Positions 8,852-17,253 of a DNA stretch of 64,000 bases are shown in pieces. A program made the translations under genes and the position numbers. Position 1 is the stretch's first letter. Each line of letters starts with the position of its first letter. The notes under the pieces are model-generated. The model searched no databases and had not been told where the DNA came from. It saw nothing but the letters and a program-made list of their open reading frames with translations. The stretch is from assembly GCA_036276955.1 (NCBI GenBank), contig DASUNW010000033.1, positions 16,275 to 80,274 on the forward strand, read 5' to 3'. Source of the DNA: Alloalcanivorax sp036276955 (GTDB lineage: Bacteria > Pseudomonadota > Gammaproteobacteria > Pseudomonadales > Alcanivoracaceae).

Positions 8852-8946
8852 GTAGGTCGGGTTAAGCGCAGCGAAACCCGACAAAAAGCCTCTGGAGCAG
8901 CCGCACCGCTGGTTGTCGGGTTTCGCTTTGCTCAACCCGACCTACA
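8852..8946. repeat. GTAGGTCGGGTT inverted repeat element
   Basis: Long imperfect inverted repeat: GTAGGTCGGGTT then a GCGCAGCGAAACCCGACAA segment, a short centre, and the mirrored TTGTCGGGTTTCGC...AACCCGACCTAC. The right end contains the TAG stop codon of rsmI (minus strand). Related copies occur at 13324, 27612, 41156 and, as a half copy, 44829. It lies between rsmI and the rnpB promoter and could terminate rsmI transcription. Confidence 0.85.
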
Positions 8947-9766
8947 GGTCTTCCAGGTAGTTGTAGAGGTCTTGGCGTTTCAGCCCGGTGTGGGCGGCGA
9001 GGACGCGGGCGGCGCGGGACACCGGCAGTTCCGCCAGCAGGGCTTTGGCGAGGGCGCGGTCCTGCTCGCTGAGCTGTTCGCCGCGGGCGGCGGGCGACAG
9101 CACCAGCACCAGTTCGCCGCGGCGCTGGTCTTTGTCGCCGCGCACCCATTCCAGCAGTTCGGCGACCGGGCCCCGGCGCACGGTTTCAAAGCGCTTGGTC
9201 AGTTCCCGGCAGAGCGTCAGTTCCCGGTCGGCTTCGACCAGCCCGGCCAGGCTTTCCAGCAGCGACACCACCCGGTGCGGGGCCTCGAAGATCACGCTGG
9301 TGACGTCCAGACCCGCCAGCCGGCGCAGGGCGTTTTCGCGGGCGGCGCCCTTGGCGGGCACGAAGCCCTCGAACAGGAAGCGGTCGCTGGGCTGTCCGGA
9401 TACCGCCAGCGCCGCCAGCAGCGCCGATGCTCCCGGCACCGGCACCACCGGCACGCCGGCGTCCTGGCAGGCGCGCACCAGCCGGTAGCCGGGATCACTG
9501 ACCAGCGGGGTGCCGGCGTCGCTGATCAGCGCGCCGCTTTCGCCGCCGCGCAGGCGGGCCACCAGTTCCGGGCTGCGCTCGGCCTCGTTGTGATCGTGGC
9601 AACTGATCAGGCGGGCCTTGATGCCCAGGTGGTTGAGCAACGTCTGGCTGTGCCGGGTGTCTTCGGCGGCGATCCAATCCACCTGGCCAAGCACCTCGAG
9701 GGCGCGGCGGGAAACGTCGTCCAGGTTACCGATGGGTGTGCTGACCACATACAAAGAGCCGCTCAT
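8942..9766 (-). CDS. rsmI: 16S rRNA (cytidine(1402)-2'-O)-methyltransferase RsmI
   Basis: SAM-dependent methyltransferase of the tetrapyrrole methylase fold that modifies the same C1402 nucleotide as RsmH. The 274-residue protein begins SGSLYVVSTPIGNLDD, the RsmI signature. It continues with AEDTRHS, SDAGTPLVSDPGYRLV, VPVPGASA and FEAPHR, and ends with a small C-terminal domain. Its stop codon falls in the GTAGGTCGGG repeat. It diverges from lpoA across a 148-base gap. Confident family assignment. Confidence 0.96.
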   Translation of the reverse strand: MSGSLYVVSTPIGNLDDVSRRALEVLGQVDWIAAEDTRHSQTLLNHLGIKARLISCHDHNEAERSPELVARLRGGESGALISDAGTPLVSDPGYRLVRACQDAGVPVVPVPGASALLAALAVSGQPSDRFLFEGFVPAKGAARENALRRLAGLDVTSVIFEAPHRVVSLLESLAGLVEADRELTLCRELTKRFETVRRGPVAELLEWVRGDKDQRRGELVLVLSPAARGEQLSEQDRALAKALLAELPVSRAARVLAAHTGLKRQDLYNYLEDL

Positions 9767-9914
9767 GGGGGGCGTTTTCCTGATCGGGTGTCAAGAGTTG
9801 TGTGATGGCGCCGACCGGTTCCGCAATAGCGGGCCGCCGGGGGTGATTCGAGACTTGCAAAACGCCTACAATAGCGGCTTCTTTCCCGAAGTAGCAAAGG
9901 GGTTCCCCAGAGCC

Positions 9915-11768
9915 ATGGAATTACGACAGGCCCGTCTGGCCGCAATGGCCCTCGTTTTGGTCCTTGCCGGCTGTTCTCAATTACCGAGCCCGAACGGCTC
10001 GACCGTCAAGGAATCCCCGCCCCTTCGCGAAGCGCCGCAACAGATCAGTGACGCCAGCGATCGGCTGGCGCAACTGGCGGAGCCGGTGCGCACCGACACC
10101 GCGCTCGCCTGGGCACGTTACTACCTGGTCAACGAGCGTGCCGACGCCGCCGGCGCGTTGCTCGACCAGGTGGGCGACGGCGCCCTGTCCCGGGACCAGC
10201 GTTTTCGCTGGCTGCAACTGCGCGCGCAATCCTGGATGGCCGAGCAGCAGGCGGACCGGGCGGTGGCGTTGCTGGACGATTACCGAGGCGACATCGACAG
10301 CTTCGATGTGCAGCGTCGCGCCAAACTGAACCTGCTGCGCGCCGACGCCCTGGCCCTCAACGGCGAGCTGATGAAAAGCCTGCGGCAACGGGTGGCGGTG
10401 GACCCGCTGCTCAATGACGACGACCAGGAATACAACCGCGAGCTGACCTGGGAAGCGCTGATGCACTTACCGCTGGAGACCCTGGAAACCCGCGCCGAGG
10501 ATACCTCCGGCGAGCTGCGCGGCTGGCTGGAGCTGGCGCTGCTGTACCGCGACCCGCAGGCCAACATCGACAGCCAGGTACAGCGGCTGGCGCGCTGGCG
10601 GGAAACCTGGCCCGACCACCCGGCGGCCCGCCAGTTGCCGGAGACGGTACGGGCGCTGGAGCGCGCCGCCCGGGAACGGCCCCAGCGCGTTGCCGTGCTG
10701 CTGCCCGAGAGCGGCCCCCTGGCGCCCGCCGCGGAGGCGATTCGCGACGGCATGATGACCGGTTATTACAGCGCCGAGGAAGCGGGCAACCCGACCCCGG
10801 ACCTGCGTTTCTACGATGTCAGCGATGCCAACGTGCGCTCGGTGTTCCAGCGCGCCGTGAATGACGGCGCTGAATTCGTGGTCGGCCCGCTCTCCAAGGA
10901 CAATGTGGCCGAACTGGCCGGCATGGGCACGCCGCCGGTAACGGTGCTGGCGTTGAATTATCTGGATCAGGGCAGCGAGAACGCGCCTGTTTTCCAGTTC
11001 GGCCTGGCGCCGGAAGACGAAGCACGGCAGATCGCCCGCCAGCGCCTGGAAGCCGGTGACCGGCTGGCCGGCGTGCTGTATCCGCGCAGTGCCTGGGGCC
11101 AGCGCGTGGCCGAGGCGTTCGTGGCCGCCTGGCAGGACGGTGGCGGCCGGATCGTGGTGCAGAGTTCGTTCACCGAGGACAGCATCGGTGCAACCGTGGA
11201 GAGTCTGCTGGACACCGCACGCGCCGAAAAGGATCCGCGCCGCGATACGTCGTTCTCCGACCCGCATTCCGGACGGCCGGAAGAACGGCCGCAAAGCCTG
11301 GATTTCCTGTTCCTGGTGGCCGACCCGGACGAGGGTCGCCAGATCAAACCGGCGCTGAATTTCCACTACGCCGGGGACCTGCCGGTGTTCGCCACTTCTT
11401 ATATTTACGACGGCACCCCGGCGCCGCGCCGGGACCAGGATCTTGACGGCGTGCACTTCCTGGACATGCCGTGGATTCTTTACGAAGGCACCAAGCTGCA
11501 CCGCATGGCCGAGGAAACCTGGCCGGACGGCCACGGGCGCTACGCCCGACTGTTCGCCATGGGCGTGGACGCCTACCGGTTGCAGGCGCGGCTTTATCTG
11601 CTGCGCAACCTCCCCGGCAGCGCCCTGCCCGGCATCACCGGCACCCTGCGGCTGGACGGCGCGCGGCTGGTGCGCGAATCGGACTGGGCGGTGTTTCGGG
11701 ATGGGATAGCGGTGCCGGTGCCGGTGCCACGGGTAAGCGACGAAAGCCTGAATAGCACGCAGTATTAA
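9915..11768 (+). CDS. lpoA: Penicillin-binding protein activator LpoA
   Basis: Outer-membrane lipoprotein that reaches through the periplasm to activate the synthase PBP1a. From the ATG at 9915 the N-terminus is a lipoprotein signal (lipobox LAGC, cysteine near residue 19). It is followed by a helical TPR-like part and, from about residue 250, a periplasmic-binding-protein fold starting RVAVLLPESGPLAP. The product is 617 residues. The frame extends upstream, but the lipobox fixes this start. It heads lpoA-yraN-diaA-dolP, as in E. coli. A TACAAT -10-like element is at 9867-9872. Confidence 0.93.
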   Translation: MELRQARLAAMALVLVLAGCSQLPSPNGSTVKESPPLREAPQQISDASDRLAQLAEPVRTDTALAWARYYLVNERADAAGALLDQVGDGALSRDQRFRWLQLRAQSWMAEQQADRAVALLDDYRGDIDSFDVQRRAKLNLLRADALALNGELMKSLRQRVAVDPLLNDDDQEYNRELTWEALMHLPLETLETRAEDTSGELRGWLELALLYRDPQANIDSQVQRLARWRETWPDHPAARQLPETVRALERAARERPQRVAVLLPESGPLAPAAEAIRDGMMTGYYSAEEAGNPTPDLRFYDVSDANVRSVFQRAVNDGAEFVVGPLSKDNVAELAGMGTPPVTVLALNYLDQGSENAPVFQFGLAPEDEARQIARQRLEAGDRLAGVLYPRSAWGQRVAEAFVAAWQDGGGRIVVQSSFTEDSIGATVESLLDTARAEKDPRRDTSFSDPHSGRPEERPQSLDFLFLVADPDEGRQIKPALNFHYAGDLPVFATSYIYDGTPAPRRDQDLDGVHFLDMPWILYEGTKLHRMAEETWPDGHGRYARLFAMGVDAYRLQARLYLLRNLPGSALPGITGTLRLDGARLVRESDWAVFRDGIAVPVPVPRVSDESLNSTQY

Positions 11769-11785
11769 GCACGAGGAGGTTTTCT

Positions 11786-12157
11786 ATGTACTGGCGCAAG
11801 GAACGCGGCCAGAGAGCGGAACACCGGGCACGGCGTTGGCTGGAACAGCAGGGCCTGGTGCCGGTGATGGCGAATTATCAATGCCGCCTGGGCGAGGTGG
11901 ACCTGATCATGGACGACGGCGACACGCTGGTGTTCGTGGAGGTCCGCTGGCGCGCTTACCGCGGTTACGGTGGTGCCCTGGCCTCGGTGGACGGGCGCAA
12001 GCAACGCCGCCTGATTCTCGCGGCGCGGCACTATTTGGGCCGCTACCCTTATCAAGCACAACGGCCCTGCCGCTTCGACGTCATGGGCCTGGAGCCGGAT
12101 GAACACGGCGAAGTCCGTTATCATTGGGTGCAAAACGCATTTTACGGAGACCAGTAA
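11786..12157 (+). CDS. yraN: YraN family protein (UPF0102, endonuclease-like fold)
   Basis: Small protein of the UPF0102 family; its biological role is not settled. It has 123 residues. The conserved core is visible: RGQRAEHRARRWLEQQG, NYQCRLGEVDLIMDDGDTLVFVEVRWR and the following GRKQRRLILAARHYL. This resembles a restriction-endonuclease-like core with E-x-D...E-V-x motifs. A GAGGAGG ribosome site precedes the ATG. It ends in a TAATG overlap with diaA. Nuclease activity is only suggested by fold. Confidence 0.93.
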   Translation: MYWRKERGQRAEHRARRWLEQQGLVPVMANYQCRLGEVDLIMDDGDTLVFVEVRWRAYRGYGGALASVDGRKQRRLILAARHYLGRYPYQAQRPCRFDVMGLEPDEHGEVRYHWVQNAFYGDQ

Positions 12158-12744
12158 TGAGTGTGGACCGCATCAGACAGTTGTTCGCCGAGAGCATGGA
12201 GACCAAAGCCAAGGCCGGCGAAGTGCTGCCCGAGGTGATCGCGGCCGCCGGCCAGGTGATGGTGGAATGCCTGCTCAACGGCGGCAAGATTCTCAGTTGC
12301 GGCAATGGCGGCTCCGCCGGTGACGCGCAGCATTTCTCCTCCGAGCTGCTCAACCGTTTCGAGATGGAACGCCCGGCTCTGCCGGCGGTGGCGCTGACCA
12401 CGGACTCGTCCACGCTCACCTCGATCGCCAACGACTACAGCTACAACGAAATTTTTTCCAAGCAAGTGCGCGCGCTGGGCAACCCGGGTGACGTGCTGCT
12501 GGCGATCTCCACCAGCGGCAATTCCGCCAACGTGATTCAGGCGATCCAGGCCGCCCACGACCGGGAAATGAAAGTGGTGGCGATGACCGGCAAGGAAGGC
12601 GGCGAAATGGTGAACCTTTATGGCCCCGGCGACATCGAAGTGCGTGTGCCCGCCAGCTCCACCGCCCGTATTCAGGAGGTGCACCTGCTGGTGATCCACG
12701 CGCTTTGCGACTTTATCGATCAACAGCTTTTCGGAGGCTCTTGA
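12157..12744 (+). CDS. diaA: SIS-domain protein DiaA (DnaA initiator-associating protein; GmhA-like)
   Basis: Sugar isomerase (SIS) domain protein of 195 residues. In E. coli the homologue at this locus, DiaA, binds DnaA and supports timely replication initiation; the family is close to phosphoheptose isomerase GmhA. Motifs visible are GGKILSCGNGGSAGDAQHFSSEL and LAISTSGNSANVI. The start is the ATG overlapping the yraN stop (TAATG); a longer in-frame start at 12124 is less likely. Locus context favours DiaA over GmhA, but sequence alone does not fully decide. Confidence 0.88.
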   Translation: MSVDRIRQLFAESMETKAKAGEVLPEVIAAAGQVMVECLLNGGKILSCGNGGSAGDAQHFSSELLNRFEMERPALPAVALTTDSSTLTSIANDYSYNEIFSKQVRALGNPGDVLLAISTSGNSANVIQAIQAAHDREMKVVAMTGKEGGEMVNLYGPGDIEVRVPASSTARIQEVHLLVIHALCDFIDQQLFGGS

Positions 12745-13316
12745 TGCGTCACTTTGCTCTACCGGCGCTGCTCGTGGTGCTGTTCGCCCTGTCTGGCTGC
12801 GCGGCCTTGACCAAGAACATGGCCCAGGAACCGGTCGACCGGGACCACGGCTCGCGCACCTTTGGCGCCTTCGTGGAAGACGCCAACATCGAACGCAAGA
12901 TCAAGGTCAACCTCGCCCGCGCCAGCGAGGCGCTGGACCAGAGCCATATCGTGGTGGTGAGCTTTAACGGCAACGTGCTGCTGGCCGGGGAAGTGGCCAG
13001 CGAGGATTTGCGCGTGCAGGCGGAGAACATCGCCGCGCGGGTCCGCCATGTGCGTCATGTGCACAACGAACTGAAACTGTCCGGCGACAGCGGCTTCTTG
13101 TCCCGGGCCAATGACGCCTGGTTGACCACCAAGCTAAAAACGCGTCTGTTCGTCGACGGCGACGCCCCCGGCATGCGCACCAAAGTGGTCACCGTGAACG
13201 GTATTATCTACCTGATGGGCCTGCTGACCCATGAAGAAGCCGAGGCCGTGGTGGCGCAGGCCGTGGACGTAGGCGGCGCCCAGAAGATCGTTAAGATTAT
13301 TGAGTATATTGATTAG
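12744..13316 (+). CDS. dolP: Outer-membrane BON-domain lipoprotein DolP
   Basis: Lipoprotein with two BON (phospholipid-binding) domains, formerly YraP, that supports outer-membrane integrity. From the ATG at 12744 the N-terminus is a signal peptide ending in a lipobox (LSGC, cysteine near residue 18). Two tandem BON repeats follow, with VVVSFNGNVLLAGEV in the first and VVTVNGIIYLMGLL in the second. The product has 190 residues. Start and diaA stop overlap (TGATG), with GGAGG upstream. It is the last gene of the lpoA unit. Confidence 0.93.
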   Translation: MRHFALPALLVVLFALSGCAALTKNMAQEPVDRDHGSRTFGAFVEDANIERKIKVNLARASEALDQSHIVVVSFNGNVLLAGEVASEDLRVQAENIAARVRHVRHVHNELKLSGDSGFLSRANDAWLTTKLKTRLFVDGDAPGMRTKVVTVNGIIYLMGLLTHEEAEAVVAQAVDVGGAQKIVKIIEYID

Positions 13317-13323
13317 GTGGGAT

Positions 13324-13353
13324 GTCGGGTTACGGCCGTTGGCCTAACCCGAC
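13324..13353. repeat. GTCGGGTTA inverted repeat between convergent dolP and sspB
   Basis: GTCGGGTTA-C-GGCC pairs with GGCC-TAACCCGAC over a 3-base centre, then CTAC. It is a short form of the GTAGGTCGGGTT family. The adjacent CTA is the complement of the sspB TAG stop. Its position between converging genes suggests a bidirectional terminator, although T-runs are lacking. Confidence 0.8.
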
Positions 13354-13755
13354 CTACTTCACCACTTTTAGGTGACTGCCCTTAGGGGGTTTGTCGTCGT
13401 CGCTGGGGTCGGTGGGGGTGGGCTCCGGGGGCGGCGTCTCCGGTTCGAAGGCCATGCCCTGACCGTTTTCGCGGGCGAACACCGCCATCACCGCTTCCAT
13501 CGGCACGCGTACCGTGCGCGGCACGCCGCCGAAGCGGGCGGAAAAGCTGATTTCCTGATTGCTGGCTTCGAAATTGGTCACCGCCCGCGGGGCGATGTTG
13601 AGTACGATCTGGCCGTCCTGCACGAATTCCTGGGGCACTTCCGCCCCGGGGAAATGGGCATCCACCGCCAAATGGGTGGTCAGGCCGTTATCGCAGATCC
13701 ATTCGTGCATCGCCCGTATCAGATACGGGCGATTGGGGGTCATGGCATCATTCAT
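13354..13755 (-). CDS. sspB: ClpXP protease specificity-enhancing factor SspB
   Basis: Adaptor that delivers ssrA-tagged proteins to ClpXP. The 133-residue protein has the folded N-terminal substrate-binding domain (RPYLIRAMHEWICDNGLTTH near the start, then the SARFGG region). A flexible acidic and proline-rich linker follows, ending in a short basic C-terminus (KGSHLKVVK), which in the family is the ClpX-docking module. It lies three bases after sspA, as in E. coli. Confidence 0.96.
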   Translation of the reverse strand: MNDAMTPNRPYLIRAMHEWICDNGLTTHLAVDAHFPGAEVPQEFVQDGQIVLNIAPRAVTNFEASNQEISFSARFGGVPRTVRVPMEAVMAVFARENGQGMAFEPETPPPEPTPTDPSDDDKPPKGSHLKVVK

Positions 13756-13758
13756 GGC

Positions 13759-14394
13759 TTACAGCTGGCGCAGTTCGCGCTCTGCTTCGGAAAGGCTGGC
13801 CTGGAAGGCGTCGCGGTCGAACAACCGCTCGGCGTAGTCCAGCAGCGGCTTGGCCTGCTTGGGCGGCAGCTCGATGCCCAGCGCCGGCAACCGCCACAGA
13901 ATCGGACCGACCACGCAATCCACCAGGGTGAATTCCTCGCTCATGAAAAACGGCAGCTCGCTGAAGATCGGCGCGGTGGCGATCATCGCTTCGCGCAGTT
14001 CCTTGCGACGCTTGGTCAGCGCGGCTTCTTTCTCGGTGCCGGCCAGCAGGGCGTCCACGTGGGCGCACCAGTCGCGCTCGACGCGGTGAATCAGCAGGCG
14101 GCTCTGCGCCCGGGCCACCGGGTACACCGGCAGTAGCGGCGGATGCGGGAAGCGCTCGTCCAGGTACTCCATGATCACCGTGGACTGGTACAGGGTCAGT
14201 TCCCTGTCCACCAGGGTGGGCACTTCGTTGTAAGGGTTCAGTGAGGCCAGATCTTCCGGCTTGTCACCATTGTCCACATCGACGATATCCACGGTGACGC
14301 CTTTCTCCGCCAGAACGATCCGCACGCGATGGCAGTAATGGTCGTTCGGCGAGGAAAAGAAAGTCATTGAGGAACGTTTTGTCACCACACCCAT
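13759..14394 (-). CDS. sspA: Stringent starvation protein A (SspA)
   Basis: RNA-polymerase-associated glutathione-S-transferase-like protein. It has 211 residues, with the N-terminal thioredoxin-like domain (TFFSSPNDHYCHRVRIVLAEKG, PYNEVPTLVDR) and the C-terminal helical domain. The first ATG is kept because SspA proteins usually carry a short extension before the MTFF-like strand. A GGAG site precedes it. It is co-directional with sspB. A palindrome at 14433-14464 lies in its promoter region. Confidence 0.95.
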   Translation of the reverse strand: MGVVTKRSSMTFFSSPNDHYCHRVRIVLAEKGVTVDIVDVDNGDKPEDLASLNPYNEVPTLVDRELTLYQSTVIMEYLDERFPHPPLLPVYPVARAQSRLLIHRVERDWCAHVDALLAGTEKEAALTKRRKELREAMIATAPIFSELPFFMSEEFTLVDCVVGPILWRLPALGIELPPKQAKPLLDYAERLFDRDAFQASLSEAERELRQL

Positions 14395-14432
14395 GGTTGA
14401 ATCATCTCCACGCTACGTCTCTATATAACACA

Positions 14433-14464
14433 AACAGGGTAGCCGCTTGCGCGGGTACCCTGTT
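14433..14464. terminator. Strong hairpin between petC and sspA
   Basis: AACAGGGTA pairs with TACCCTGTT, and the interior CCGC/GCGG extends the stem past a G-G mismatch. It lies 36 bases beyond the petC stop and upstream of sspA on the same (minus) strand, so it may end the pet operon. There is no T-run, so termination would be atypical; it could instead be an operator near the sspA promoter (TATATA element at about 14422). Confidence 0.55.
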
Positions 14465-14499
14465 GCTCGCTGAAAAGCGCTCCGGGCAGTAATTTCCGC

Positions 14500-15159
14500 C
14501 TAGTGAACGTCTTTCCAGTACTCTTTTTTCAGCAGGTATGCCGGAATCAGCAAAATACCCAGGAACACCAGCACATACACGCCGATGCGCTCGCGGGTGA
14601 GAGCCATCGGCTCCGCCGCGTAGGTCAGGAAGTTGGCAATGTCGCCCATATTGGACTTGAACTCTTCCTCACTCAACTCCTGCTGCATTTTGGCCATCAC
14701 GTGGGGCATGCCCACGTTCGGAAATACATGGTTGTTGTACCCGTAAGGACGGGACTCGTCCTCATAGAAGCTGATCAGGTAAGAGTAAATCCAGTCCGGT
14801 GAGCGGTGGCGGGCGGCCAGGGTCAGATCCGGCGGCGCGGCACCGAACCACTGTTTGCCGTTCGCCTCGGTCATACCGTTTTCCATTGGATCACCGATCT
14901 TGTCACTGGTGAAGTTCAAGTGCTCCAGCACCAGTTCATCGGGAATGCCGAGGTCTTCACCCATGCGCCCGTAGCGCAGGTATTCCATACTGTGGCACCC
15001 CATGCAGTAGTTGACGAACAACTTGGCGCCGTTCTGCAGGCTCACCTTGTCCTGCAGGTTGATCGGCGCGTCCACCACATGTTCGTTACTGCCGCCGCCG
15101 GCGGCGAACGTCATCACCGGCAGGCAGCTGAAAAGCATTACCGCGACTAGCTTTCTCAT
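14500..15159 (-). CDS. petC: Ubiquinol-cytochrome c reductase cytochrome c1
   Basis: Membrane-anchored c-type cytochrome of the bc1 complex, accepting electrons from the Rieske protein. It has a signal peptide ending near AAGGG, a heme-attachment motif CMGCH (near residue 52), a distal methionine region (VGMPHVM), and a C-terminal membrane anchor (VYVLVFLGILLIPAYLL). At 219 residues it is somewhat shorter than many cytochromes c1, but it has all visible functional parts. Its ATG overlaps the petB stop by one base. Confidence 0.96.
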   Translation of the reverse strand: MRKLVAVMLFSCLPVMTFAAGGGSNEHVVDAPINLQDKVSLQNGAKLFVNYCMGCHSMEYLRYGRMGEDLGIPDELVLEHLNFTSDKIGDPMENGMTEANGKQWFGAAPPDLTLAARHRSPDWIYSYLISFYEDESRPYGYNNHVFPNVGMPHVMAKMQQELSEEEFKSNMGDIANFLTYAAEPMALTRERIGVYVLVFLGILLIPAYLLKKEYWKDVH

Positions 15160-16445
15160 CAGTGACCCCCCGTTACGCGTTCAGGAACCGGCTTGGCTTT
15201 CTCGAATCGGTGCGCCAGAGGCAGCCCGAAGAAGAAGAAGGCGAAGTAATAGACCGTGCCGATCTGCGCCAGGGTCTTCGCCAGACCCGTCGCCGGCTGA
15301 GTCCCCAGGTAGCCGAGCAGCACGAAGTCGGCGGCGAAAGCCAGCAACAGCAGTTTGCTCAACCAGCCTTTGTAACGAATCGACTTGACCGGGTGACGGT
15401 CCAGCCAGGGCAGCAGGAACAGCACCACGATGCCGCCACCCATGGCAATCAGGCCCCAGGCCTTGGATGACATGCCGAACCAGTCGATGGTGGTGGCCCG
15501 CAGCATGGCGTAGTAGGGGCCGTAGTACCACACCGGCGCAATGTGATCCGGCGTCTTGAGCGGATTGGCCGGCACGAAGTTGGGCTTCTCGATCAGGTAG
15601 CCGCCGCCGGTGGGGAAGAAGAAGACCACCACGGCGAAGATGATCAGGAAGATGATCACGCCGGGCAAGTCCTTCACGGTGTAGTACGGGTGGAACGGGA
15701 TGCCGTCACGCGGGATGCCGTTCTCGTCCTTGTTCTGCTTGATCTCAACGCCGTCCGGGTTGTTGGAACCCACCTCGTGGAGCGCCAGAATGTGCAGGAA
15801 CACCAGCGCCACCAGCACCAGCGGAATCGCCACCACGTGCAGGGCGAAGAACTTGTTCACGGTGGCGGTGGACAGCAGATAATCGCCGCGCACCCAGGTG
15901 GTCAGGGCGTCGCCGATCTCCTTGGCGTCCTTGGCATCGATGAACGGCAGAATATCAAAGGGAATCGCCCCGGCCAGGGAGATAATCACCTGCGCGCCCC
16001 AGTAGGACATGTTGCCCCAGGGCAGCACGTAGCCGAGGAAGCCTTCCGCCATCAGCGCCACGTAGATCAGCATGCCGAAGATCCACACCAACTCGCGGGG
16101 CGGCTTATAGGAGCCGTACAGCAGGCCGCGGAACATATGCAGGTAGACCACCGCGAAGAACGCGGACGCGCCCACCGCGTGCATGTAACGGATCAGCCAG
16201 CCCCACTGCACGTCGCGCATGATGAAGGCGACCGACTCGAAGCCCTGGCTGGGGGAATAGAACATGGTCAGCCAGATGCCGGTGATCAGCTGGTTAACCA
16301 GCACCACCATGGACAGCACGCCAAAGTAGTACCAGAAATTGAAGTTCTTCGGAGCGTAATACTCCGACATGTGCTTCTTATACGCGTTGACGACGGGGAG
16401 ACGGGCGTCCACCCAGTCGATCAAACCGTTCACCATTCTCATCAT
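15159..16445 (-). CDS. petB: Ubiquinol-cytochrome c reductase cytochrome b
   Basis: Integral membrane diheme subunit of the bc1 complex holding both quinone sites. The 428-residue protein has at least eight hydrophobic segments, and the paired histidines of the b hemes are visible (RYMHAVGAS and YLHMFRG in helix B, later FFALHVVAIP and FLHILALHEVG). The quinol-site PEW-like region is replaced here by the local APVWYYGPYY context. The start is the first of two adjacent ATGs, overlapping petA by four bases. Confidence 0.96.
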   Translation of the reverse strand: MMRMVNGLIDWVDARLPVVNAYKKHMSEYYAPKNFNFWYYFGVLSMVVLVNQLITGIWLTMFYSPSQGFESVAFIMRDVQWGWLIRYMHAVGASAFFAVVYLHMFRGLLYGSYKPPRELVWIFGMLIYVALMAEGFLGYVLPWGNMSYWGAQVIISLAGAIPFDILPFIDAKDAKEIGDALTTWVRGDYLLSTATVNKFFALHVVAIPLVLVALVFLHILALHEVGSNNPDGVEIKQNKDENGIPRDGIPFHPYYTVKDLPGVIIFLIIFAVVVFFFPTGGGYLIEKPNFVPANPLKTPDHIAPVWYYGPYYAMLRATTIDWFGMSSKAWGLIAMGGGIVVLFLLPWLDRHPVKSIRYKGWLSKLLLLAFAADFVLLGYLGTQPATGLAKTLAQIGTVYYFAFFFFGLPLAHRFEKAKPVPERVTGGH

Positions 16446-17029
16446 GCCTGGGTCTCCCCTTCTTCAGAGCCGACGATAACCACGGCCTCGCTCAGGTAGG
16501 AATGGGGCGGCACGACCATATTGGTCGGCGCCGGCACGCCCTGGTAGACGCGGCCCGCCAGGTCGAACTTGGAACCGTGGCAAGGGCAGAAGAAGCCACC
16601 CTCCTTGAGTTCAACGGTGGGTTCTTCTTCGTACAGAGGAGAACACCCCAGATGCGTACAGATACCGATCAGAATCAGATATTCTTTTTTGATCGAGCGC
16701 CACAGGCTGGACGCGTAAGGAGGCTGCTGATCCACTTTGGACAGCGGGTCCTTGAGTTGGTCGTTGAGCGTGTCGAGTGCATCGATCGTCTCTTCGGAGC
16801 GGCGAATCACCCAGACCGGCTGACCTCGCCATTCCTGTACCACGCGCTGACCCAGCTCCAGCTTGCTGATATCCACCTGGACAGGAGCCCCCGCGTTTTC
16901 CGCTTTGGCGCTGGGCTGCCAGGATTTAACAAAAGGAACCGCCGCGCCTAATGCACCCGCGGCGCCGACCGCTGAGGTCAGGCCGATCAAAAAGGTGCGG
17001 CGGCTGGTGTTTACGCCGTCATTGCTCAT
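16442..17029 (-). CDS. petA: Ubiquinol-cytochrome c reductase Rieske iron-sulfur subunit
   Basis: Rieske [2Fe-2S] subunit of the bc1 complex. The N-terminus has a twin-arginine type signal-anchor (SRRTFLIGLTSAVG). The cluster-binding boxes CTHLGCSP and CPCHGSKFD are intact in the C-terminal domain. It has 195 residues. First gene of petA-petB-petC, with a clear promoter at 17120-17148 and a GGGGAG ribosome site nine bases before the ATG. Confidence 0.97.
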   Translation of the reverse strand: MSNDGVNTSRRTFLIGLTSAVGAAGALGAAVPFVKSWQPSAKAENAGAPVQVDISKLELGQRVVQEWRGQPVWVIRRSEETIDALDTLNDQLKDPLSKVDQQPPYASSLWRSIKKEYLILIGICTHLGCSPLYEEEPTVELKEGGFFCPCHGSKFDLAGRVYQGVPAPTNMVVPPHSYLSEAVVIVGSEEGETQA

Positions 17030-17119
17030 TGAGAAGTTCTCCCCTTAAATCCCACGCTCGGGGGGTGATCCGAGACTCGAGGTCGGTCCTCGTGCTCCGG
17101 GCGGAGTAAGGCGGCGCAA

Positions 17120-17148
17120 ATGTTAATGAAAAAGCCCACACCTGACAA
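17120..17148 (-). promoter_or_regulatory. Sigma-70 promoter of petABC
   Basis: Minus strand: -35 TTGTCA (17143-17148), a 17-base spacer and -10 TAACAT (17120-17125). It lies about 90 bases before petA and just downstream of the rpsI terminator. Assigned by consensus and position. Confidence 0.7.
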
Positions 17149-17198
17149 CCGGTTATTCCCCGCGCGCAAACCTCTAAACCCCTGATTCGCACACAAAA

Positions 17199-17224
17199 AA
17201 AGCCCAGCAAAGCCGGGCTTATTT
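17199..17224 (-). terminator. Rho-independent terminator of rplM-rpsI
   Basis: On the minus strand an AAGCCCGGC / GCTGGGCTT stem with a TTT loop is followed by a run of seven T residues (17193-17199). It lies 30 bases beyond the rpsI stop and upstream of the petABC promoter, so it separates the two units. Confidence 0.88.
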
Positions 17225-17253
17225 TGGACGTAAAACGGCGCTGAACGGCCGTC

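Noticed and set aside
8455..8865. Open frames across 8455-9150
   Set aside because: They lie over RNase P RNA and rsmI; the RNA gene explains the sequence.
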